A stretch of 64,000 bases of DNA, taken from positions 372,001 to 436,000 of the forward strand of contig JBAWUJ010000040.1 of NCBI GenBank assembly GCA_037176705.1. Direction: 5' to 3'. Origin of the DNA: Molossus alvarezi. Lineage: Eukaryota > Chordata > Mammalia > Chiroptera > Molossidae. Positions within the stretch are counted from its first letter, which is position 1. Every line of letters starts with the position of its first letter. The notes under the pieces were generated by a model. That model saw nothing but the letters and a program-made list of their open reading frames with translations, did not search any database and was not told the DNA's origin. The translations under genes and the position numbers were made by a program. This document shows, one piece after another, positions 57,063-64,000 of this stretch.

Positions 57063-60000
57063 ATTTGCATCTCTCTGATGAATAGTGATGATGAGAATTT
57101 CTTCATATGTTTCTTGGCCATTTGTATGTTATGTTTGGAGAGGTGTCTATTTAGTTCCTCTGCCCATTTTTTAATTGGATTCTTTGACTTCCTTTTGTGG
57201 AGTTGTATGAGCACTCGATATGTATTGGAAATTAACCCCTTATCTGATATATCATTGGCAATTATGCTGTCCCATACAGTGGGTAGCCTTTCCATTTTGA
57301 TGATTGTATCTTTCATTGTGCAGAAGCTTTTGAGTTAGATGTAGTCCCATATGTTCATTTTCTCCTTTGTTTCTATTGCCTTAGGTGATGTGTCAGTAAA
57401 AATTCTGCTGCGTATGTCTGAAATTTTGTTGCCTACAGTCTCTTCAAGGATTTTTATGGATTCATGAGTTACATTTAAGTCTTTTATTCATTTTGAGCTT
57501 ATTCTTGTGTAGGTAGATGGTCTAGTTTCATTTTTCTGCAAGTAGCTGTCCAATTTTCCCAGCACCATTTATTAAAGAGGCTGTCCTTACTCCACTGTAT
57601 GCTCTTGCCACCTTTGTCAAATATTAATTGAGCATATTACCTTGGGTCCATTTCTGTGTTCTCTATTCTGTTCCACTGGTCTATATGCCTATTCTTGTGC
57701 CAGTACCAGGCTGTTTTGATTACAGTGGCTTTGTAGTATAACCTGAAATCTGGTTTTGTGATCCCTCCAAATTTGTTCTTCCTTTTCAAGATTGCTGTGG
57801 CTATTCGAGGCCTTTTTTGGTTTTATATGATCTTTTGAAATAATTGTTCTAATTCTGGGAAGTATGCCGTTGGTATTATGATGGGGATTGCATTGAATCT
57901 ATACATTGCTTTGGATAATATTGACATTTTAATGATGTTAATTCTCCCAATCCATCAACAGGGTATGTGCTTCCACTTTTTTATATGTTCCTCTATTTCT
58001 TTTTTTAATGACCTGTAGTTTTCTGCGAATAAGTCCTTTATTTCTTCGGTTAAGTTTATTCCTGGGTATCTTAATTTTTTTGCCGCAATGGTAAATGGGA
58101 TTGTTTTCTTAGTTTCTCTTTCTGTGAGTTCATCTTTGGTGTATAAGAATGCCATCGATTTCTTGATGTTAATTTTGTATCCTGCTACTTTGTCAAATTC
58201 ATTTATTAAGTCTAGTAAACTTTTGATGGAGTATTTGGGGCTTTCCATGTATTGTATCATGTCATCTGCAAATAATGACAATTCCACTTCCTCCTTTCCA
58301 ATTTGGATCCCTTTTATTTTTTCTTCCTCTCTGATTGCTGTGGCTAAGACTTCCAGTACTATGTTAAATAGGAGTGGCGAAAGTGGGCATCCTTGCCTTG
58401 TTCCTGTTCTTAAGGGAAATGTTTTTAGTTTTTGCCCATTAAGTATGATGTTGGCTGTAGGTCTTTCATATATGGCGTTTTTTATGTCCAGATATGATCC
58501 CTCTATTCCCACACTGCAGAGCGTTTTTATCAGAAATGGATGCTGGATTTTATCGAAGGCTTTTTCAGCATCTATTCATATTATCATGTGGTTTTTATTC
58601 TTCATTTTATTTATGTGGTGTATCACATTTATGGAGTTGCGAATATTGTACTAGCCTTGCATCCCTAGGATGAATCCCACTTGGTCATAGTGGATAATTT
58701 TTTTGGTGTATTGGTGGATCCAATTTGCAAGTATTTTGTTCAGGATTTTGCAATCTATGTTTATCAGGAATATTGGCCTGTAGTTTTCTTTCTTTGTTAT
58801 GTCTTTTTCTGGTTTTGAAATTAGAATTATGCTGGCTTCATAAAACGAGTTTGGAAGTCTTCCTTCTTGAATTTTTTGAAATAGTTTAAGAAGAATGGGT
58901 ATTAGTTCTTTGAATGTTTGGTAAATCTCCCCTGTGAATCCAATCGGGCGTGGGCTTTTGTTTGCTGGCAGAGTCTTGATTACATCTTCAATTTCTTCTG
59001 TTGTTATTGGTCTGTTCAAGTTTTCTATCTCTTCCTGAGCCAGTTTTGGGAGACTATGTGTTTTTAGAAATTGGTCCATTTTGCTTAGATTGTGGAATTT
59101 GTTGACATATAATTGTTCATAGAAGTTGTTAATGATCTTTTATATTTCTGTGGTGTCCGTTGTTATCTCTCCTCTTTCATTTCTGATTTTGTGTATTTTG
59201 GTTCTCTCTCTTTGCTTCTTGGTGAGTCTAGCTAAGGGTCCATCAATCTGGTTTATCTTTTCATAAAACCAGCTCTTTGTTTTGTTGATCCTTTGAATTG
59301 TTTTTTTCTTTGGTCTCTATATTATTTATTTCTGCTCTGATCTTTACTACTTTATTTCTTCTACTTGCTCTGGGGTTTTCTTTTTGTTTGCTCTCTAGGT
59401 CTTTCAGTTGTGAGGTTAGATAATCTATTAGAGATTTTTCTTCTTTTTTGAGGTAGGCCTGTAGTGCTATGAACTTCCCTCTCAGAACTGCTTTCACTGC
59501 ATCCAATAGGTTTTGTTTTGTTGTGTCTTCATTTTCATTGGTTTCCAGGAAGTTTTTTATTTCTTCCTTGATCTCCTCGGTGACCCATTCATTGTTTAAT
59601 AACATGCTATTTAGCTTCCATGTGTTCAAATGTCTTTGTATGTTCTTCTTGCAATTGATTTCTAGTTTCATGCCATTGTGATCTGAGAAGATGCTTGATA
59701 TGACTTCAATCTTCTTGAACTTATAGAGACTTACTTTGTGACCTAAAATGTGGTCTATCTTTGAGAATGTCTCATGTGCACTTGAGAAGAATGTAAATTC
59801 TGTAGTTTTGGGGTGTAATTCTCTGTATATATCTATTAAATCCATTTGGTCTAGTGCTTCATTTAGAGTCTCTGTTTCCTTGCTAATTTTCTGTCTGCAG
59901 GATCTATCCAGTGATGTCAGTAGGGTGTTGAAGTCCCCTGCTATGATTCTATTGTATCGATTTCTTTTTTGAAGTCCTCCAGAAGTTTTTAAATATATTT

Positions 60001-60374
60001 TGATGCTCCTATATAGGGTGCATATATGTTTATCAAGTTTATATCTTCCTGTTGGATAGATCCTTTCAATATTATGTAGTGGCCTTCTTTGTCCCTAATT
60101 ATGGCCTTCATTCTGAAATCTATTTTATCAGATATGAGTATTGCTATGCCAGCTTTTTTTTCTTTTCCGTTTGCTTGGAAGATTTTTTTTCATCCCTTCA
60201 CTTTCAACCTATGTGAGTCTTTTGTTGCAAGGTGGGTCTCTTTGTAAACAACATATAGATGAGCCCTTCTTTCTTATCCAATCAGCTACTCTGTGTCTTT
60301 TTATGGGATCATTCAATCCATTTACTTTTAAGGTGATTATTGATATGTACTTATTTACTGCCATTTTTGTTTAG
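57063..60374 (-). pseudogene. LINE-1 ORF2 (endonuclease-reverse transcriptase), broken
   Basis: ORF2 encodes the APE-type endonuclease and reverse transcriptase of L1. The N-terminal start (MAVNKYISIITLKVNGLN) is at about 60,374. The Q-E-T-H segment carrying a catalytic glutamate is shifted by an extra A near 60,235-60,243. The endonuclease end ([10 protein letters not shown] and [10 protein letters not shown]) is at 59,845-59,600. The RT fingers ([20 protein letters not shown]) lie in 59,079-58,651, and the motif A region ([10 protein letters not shown]) follows after in-frame stops. The catalytic FADD is at about 58,272-58,261, preceded by [14 protein letters not shown]. The last readable part is [20 protein letters not shown], up to 57,063. 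At least two stops and several frameshifts make it non-functional, but the RT core is otherwise well kept. Confidence 0.9.
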
Positions 60375-60469
60375 TGTGGTTCTATTTTTTTCTTCCATTT
60401 CTCCTGTTAATTACAGCAGTCCTTTTAACATTTCTTGCAGTGCTGGTTTGGTGCTAATGTATTCCCTTA

Positions 60470-61419
60470 GCCTTTTTTTTGTCTTAAAAGCTCTTTATTT
60501 GACCTTCTATTTTGAATGATTGCCTTGCTGGCTAGAGTAGTCTTGGATTCAGACCTTTGTTTTTCATGACCTTGATTACCTCATGCCATTCCCTTGTGTC
60601 CTGTAGTGTTTCTTGTGACAAGTTAGCTGAGAGCCTTATGGGGTTTCCTTTGTAGGTAACCTATTGCTTATGTCTTGCTGCTTTTAGGATTCTCTCTTTG
60701 TTTTTAATTCTTGGCAGTTTTATTACTATGTGTGTTGGTGTTGGCCTGTTTCGGTTCTTCTTATGGGGCTCTCTGTGCTTCTTGAACTTGAATGCCTTCT
60801 TCCTTCACTAAATGAGAGAAGTTTTCTGTCACTATTTCTTTGAATATATTGTCTAACTTTTGCTTATTTTCTTCTTCTTCAGGGACTCCTGTGATGCGAA
60901 TATTATTCCATTTCCAGTTGTCTCACAGTTCTCTTAAGCTGTCTTCCTATTTTTTAATTGTTTTTTCTTTTGGTTTTCTGATTGGTTGATTTCTTCTAGT
61001 CTGTCTTCTAATTCACTGATCCGGTCCTCAGCTTCCCGTACTCTGCTTTTTAGACCTTCCAATGTGTTTTTCATTTCTGATATGTCATTCTTCATTTCTT
61101 CGTGTTGCTTTTTAATTTCCAACTGGCTGATTTTCAACATTTCTATGTCTTTACTCATGGTGCTCATATCCTTACGCATGCTGTTGAGCTTTCTCAACAT
61201 CATGGCTCTAATTTCTAGTTCTGTGAACTTCCTTAACTGCACCTCATTTATCTCATCCTCTGTAGAGGTCTCTTGTTCTTTCATTTGGCGTTTGTTTCTC
61301 TTTTTCACCCTTTTGGCTATCACAGTGGGCTTTGGAGTCTGCAAAATTTTCCCTGTGCGTGTTGGTGTTCTGTTGTTTGTGGCTCCCTCTCCTGGGTTTG
61401 GATGAACCAGGGAGGACAC
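60470..61419 (-). pseudogene. LINE-1 ORF1 (RNA-binding chaperone), broken
   Basis: ORF1p coats L1 RNA. The open part (61,419-60,934, 161 residues) has a basic N-terminus (RVKKRNKRQMKEQ) followed by a long coiled coil with heptad spacing (LRKLNSMRKDMSTM onwards, ending DRISELEDRLEEIN), as expected for trimerisation. A frameshift near 60,940 ends it. The RRM-like and C-terminal parts continue in another frame (W-K-W-N-N-I-R-I-T-G-V-P-E-E-E, then NFSHL) with further stops. Length from start to the last recognisable part is close to a full ORF1. Confidence 0.88.
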
Positions 61420-62455
61420 ACTTTAAACACCACCGTCACATCTTAGCTTTTCTGGTTAGTGTTGCTAGCCCAGGGAATGGTAGTTATCCTCTAGCTTTTT
61501 TTCCCTGGAGGCTATTTGTAGAGGTCACCTGAAGAACCTTGGTTTCTGAGTTGCCTGAAATACTCCCTCAGGTGCTCAGTGTAAGAGGATTTCCCAAGAG
61601 TGGGGAGGCTGCTGGTTTGTAATGGGCCTCAATTAGCATTTCAATGGCCACCAGGTGGGGTTGAATTTCTGAAGGAGGGCATCTGCTTCTACCCAGGGCC
61701 CTGGGAACAAGTAAAATGACCACAGTCCTGTGTGGCTGCACTCAGCAAAAGCTCTTAGCACCCTCCAAAATCCGAGTGTCCCCACACAGTTCCAGTCCAG
61801 TCTGCCTTCCCTCTGCCAGAGCCCAAGATGAGTGGCTGCTGCCAATTTAGCCTCTGTCTAGACTCTGTGTCATGGAACTGCCTGGGACTTTTAACTTGAG
61901 GGCGCTGCTCCCAGCCAAGGGCGGACATGGCTGTGGCACCAGCTGAGGGCGTTTCACTCAGCAGAAATCCCAGGACTAAGCCACGGTAGTGGGACACTGC
62001 CGAGGTGGCAGCAGCTTTCAGCAGAGTCCCCTGGTTCCAGCAAGGCCATGCGGCACCAGGCGAGGGCTTAGCACGCAGAGTTCACAGGACTCAGCCTCAG
62101 TAGCAGCGTCCCTGGTTGCAGCCAGTTTGTGCCAGTCCATGTGGCAACAGCAGAAAGCTTAGCAGGCATCAGAGTTCGCAGTACTCAGACGGGGTCGCAG
62201 CTGAGGTGGTAGTAGCAACTTCCTGCCGAGTCCCCTGTTCCCCGCCCAGGCCGCTGTGGATGGTGGGCTACCGGCCCCCTCTCGCATGCTCACAAGTCTA
62301 TCAGGATTGAGTCGGTGTACCAGGTTATGTGGTCCTCCAAGGTGTCTTTCGGTTGCAACTTCCTGAAGATTTGCCTTTATTTTTGTTGTAAATCCAGTTT
62401 GGTCCTGGGAGATGGTCTGTGTAGCTCCATTCACTCCGCTGCCATTTTTTCCTTT
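61420..62455 (-). promoter_or_regulatory. LINE-1 5' UTR with internal promoter region
   Basis: A GC-richer stretch of about 1 kb upstream of ORF1 on the L1 strand, starting near AAAATGGCAGCGGAGTGAAT. This is where L1 carries its internal pol II promoter. A 102-codon open frame (62,467-62,159, minus) is contained in it and spills over the element's edge; I see no reason to treat it as a gene. Imperfect internal similarity (repeated AGCAG/CTCAG...CAGAGTTC segments around 61,960-62,200) suggests short tandem monomer-like units. Confidence 0.65.
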
Positions 62456-63540
62456 CCAGCAAATCATTTCAGACTAGAATCACAGCAAAATTTTTACTAA
62501 GGCAAAAGAAATAAACACAAAAATATGTGAGACTACATCAAACTAGAAAGCTTCTGGACAGCAAAACAAACAACCATCAAAATGGAGAGGAAACCTACTA
62601 TATGGGAAAGAATAATTGCCAATAATACATGAGAGAAGGAGTTAATTTCCAAAATATATAGAGTACTTATTCAAGTCAAAAAAAGAAAGACAAAGACACC
62701 AATAAAAAAATGGGCAAAGAACCTAAATAGACACCTCTCCAAACAGGACATACAGTTGGCCAAAAGACATATGAAAACGTGCTCAATGTCACTAATCATT
62801 AGAAAGATGCAAATTAAAACAATTTTGATATATCACTTCACACTTGCCAGATTGGCTGCCATCAACAATTTATCAAACAACAAATACTGGCGAGGGTGTG
62901 AAGAAAAGGGGACCCTAGTACACCACTGGTGGGAATGCAGACTGGTGCAGACACTATGGAAAACAATAAGGTGTTTCCTCAAAAAATTAAAAATTGAACT
63001 GCCATTTGACCCAGTGTTCCCACTTTTAAGAATATATCCCAAGAAGCCTGAAACACCAATCAGAAAACATATATGCACCCCTGTGATTATAGGAACACCA
63101 TTTATGATTACTAAGATCTGGAAACAGTTCAAGTGTCCATAGATGAGTGAATAAAAAAGCTGTTGTACACATACACAATGAAACAATATACAGCTGTAAG
63201 AAAGAAAGCTCTCTTGTCCTTTGAGATGACAGAGAGAGAGACCTGGAGAATAATATGCTAATTGCAATAAGCCAATCAGAGAAAGACAAATATCATATGA
63301 TCTAACTTATTTGTGAAATATAATGAAAAATGCTGATGAACAAAATAGACCCAGAGATATAAAAAGGAGTACCATTCAGACTGACAAACTTCAGAGGAGG
63401 GTGTTGGGGGGAGGGATGATATAAACCAAAGAACTTATATGTATAACCAATGGACATAGAAAACAATGTGTTGAAGGGATGGATAAGGAAAAGGGTATGT
63501 GTGGAAAAAGGACAAAAGTCTGTAATAAAAAAAATTAATT
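62456..63540 (+). mobile_element. 5'-truncated LINE-1 (plus): ORF2 C-terminus and 3' UTR
   Basis: It begins inside ORF2, and recognisable parts include PIKKWAKNLNRHLSKQ, RKMQIKTILIYHFTLARLAA, and KYWRGCEEKGTLVHHWWECR with its cysteines. It ends in a decayed C-terminus with stops near 63,142, then a 3' UTR (ATGCTGATGAACAAAATAGA, GGGTGTTGGGGGGAGGG) and an A-rich tail (TCTGTAATAAAAAAAATTAA). The segment shared with the minus-strand copy differs by roughly one residue in four, so it is a different, older L1 insertion. Confidence 0.88.
62700..63322 (+). pseudogene. LINE-1 ORF2 C-terminal fragment, broken
   Basis: The C-terminal cysteine-rich part of L1 ORF2. The open stretch 62,756-63,142 reads from the RHMKTCSMSLIIRKMQI segment through W-x-C-x10-LW motifs to QFKCP, where a stop falls; homologous sequence continues past the stop (IKKLLYTYTM, AVRKKALLSFEMT) to about 63,322 with more stops. 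It has no catalytic domain and is not functional. Confidence 0.85.
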
Positions 63541-63544
63541 AAAA

Positions 63545-64000
63545 AGAAAGTGAAAGGATGGAACAAAATTTTCCAAATAACTGGAGTAGAAATAATCATG
63601 TCATATAAAATAGACTTCAAAATGATAGCCATAAATATAGACAAGGAAGGCCATTACATAATACTGAAAGGATGCATACAACAGCAGAATACAATCTTTG
63701 TAAACATATATGCAGCCAACATAAATGCACCAAAATATATTCAAAACTTCTGGAGGACGTCAAAGGAGAAATCAACAGCAATACAATCATAGCAATACAG
63801 TGGACTTCAACACCCCACTGACATCACTGATATATCCTCTGAAAGAAAAATTACAAGGAAACAGAGACTCTAAATGATGCACTAGATAAAATGGACATAA
63901 TATCTACAGAAAATTACACACCAAAACTGCTGAATGCATATTATTCTCAAGTGCACATGGAACAGTCTCAAACATAGCAATCTTGAAAAAGGAGAACTAA
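63545..64000 (+). mobile_element. LINE-1 ORF2 endonuclease fragment (plus), runs off window
   Basis: It begins mid-endonuclease (KIFQITGVEI, then SYKIDFKMIAINIDKEGHYI and NIYAANINAPKYIQNF) and aligns by eye with the corresponding region of the minus-strand copy at 60,160-59,700. Frames shift after about 63,790, and the later part (TTACACACCAAAACTGCTGA, TTCTCAAGTGCACATGGAAC) continues the L1 order to the window end. It starts just after the A tail of the preceding copy. Confidence 0.85.

Larger units (their letters stand above)
57063..62455 (-). mobile_element. Long LINE-1 copy (minus), 3' end missing
   Basis: On the minus strand this copy has a 5' UTR (62,455-61,420), ORF1 (61,419 to ~60,470), a short spacer and ORF2 (~60,374 to 57,063). 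The 3' part of ORF2, roughly the last 250 codons, and the 3' UTR are absent at the 57,063 edge, where an oppositely oriented L1 tail begins. Stops and frameshifts inactivate both ORFs. The 5' end seems to be the natural L1 start (AAAATGGCAGCGGAGTGAAT on the minus strand). Confidence 0.9.

Noticed and set aside
58088..58654. 188-codon plus-strand open frame
   Set aside because: This is the antisense of the L1 reverse-transcriptase region; the real signal is on the minus strand.
57063..63540. A single twin-primed L1 insertion
   Set aside because: The inverted and direct parts overlap by a few hundred bases and differ strongly in sequence, so they are not products of one RNA.

Overview
The window is mammalian nuclear DNA and most likely comes from a bat. 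The evidence for a bat is a tRNA-derived SINE near 55.0 kb that resembles the bat VES family, and several LINE-1 3' ends of a type I associate with Chiroptera. No intact cellular gene is visible anywhere.

Layout. (1) Positions 1 to about 50,380 are one uninterrupted satellite array of a degenerate 24-bp unit, roughly 2,100 copies. Each unit carries a 10-bp palindrome, TTCCATGGAA, and an 8-bp near-palindrome, CTAGCTAG or the variant CTAAGTAG. The array has three orientation blocks: plus (1 to ~18,757), minus (~18,758 to ~30,463) and plus again (~30,464 to 50,380). The simplest reading is an 11.7-kb inversion, and the right junction is a visible foldback with 13-bp arms. Diagnostic variant units recur in blocks, so higher-order repeats exist: 14-unit (~336 bp), 9-unit (~213 bp), ~0.84-0.93 kb and ~2 kb spacings, plus long-range shared blocks. 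One 336-bp step appears base-for-base identical. All long open frames here follow from a period divisible by three and are not genes.

(2) Positions 50,381-50,845 are non-repetitive sequence that I do not recognise. (3) Positions ~50,846-54,405 on the minus strand hold a decayed endogenous retrovirus: LTR, leader, matrix, capsid, nucleocapsid, protease, and the connection/RNase H boundary. It has many breaks and most of pol is missing. (4) Positions 54,406-56,780 hold a VES-like SINE, a degenerate CA-rich patch and unassigned sequence. (5) Positions 56,781-64,000 are a pile-up of LINE-1 copies: a short plus-strand 3' end, a minus-strand copy with 5' UTR, ORF1 and most of ORF2 (inactivated), a plus-strand 5'-truncated copy, and a plus-strand endonuclease fragment running off the window.

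The genes do not work together: this is heterochromatin-like satellite and its retroelement-rich edge. The parts worth a second look are the satellite's symmetric unit, its inversion and higher-order structure, the sharp right boundary, and the mixed affinities of the retrovirus. All repeat positions were read by eye without alignment software, so spacings may be off by a few bases.
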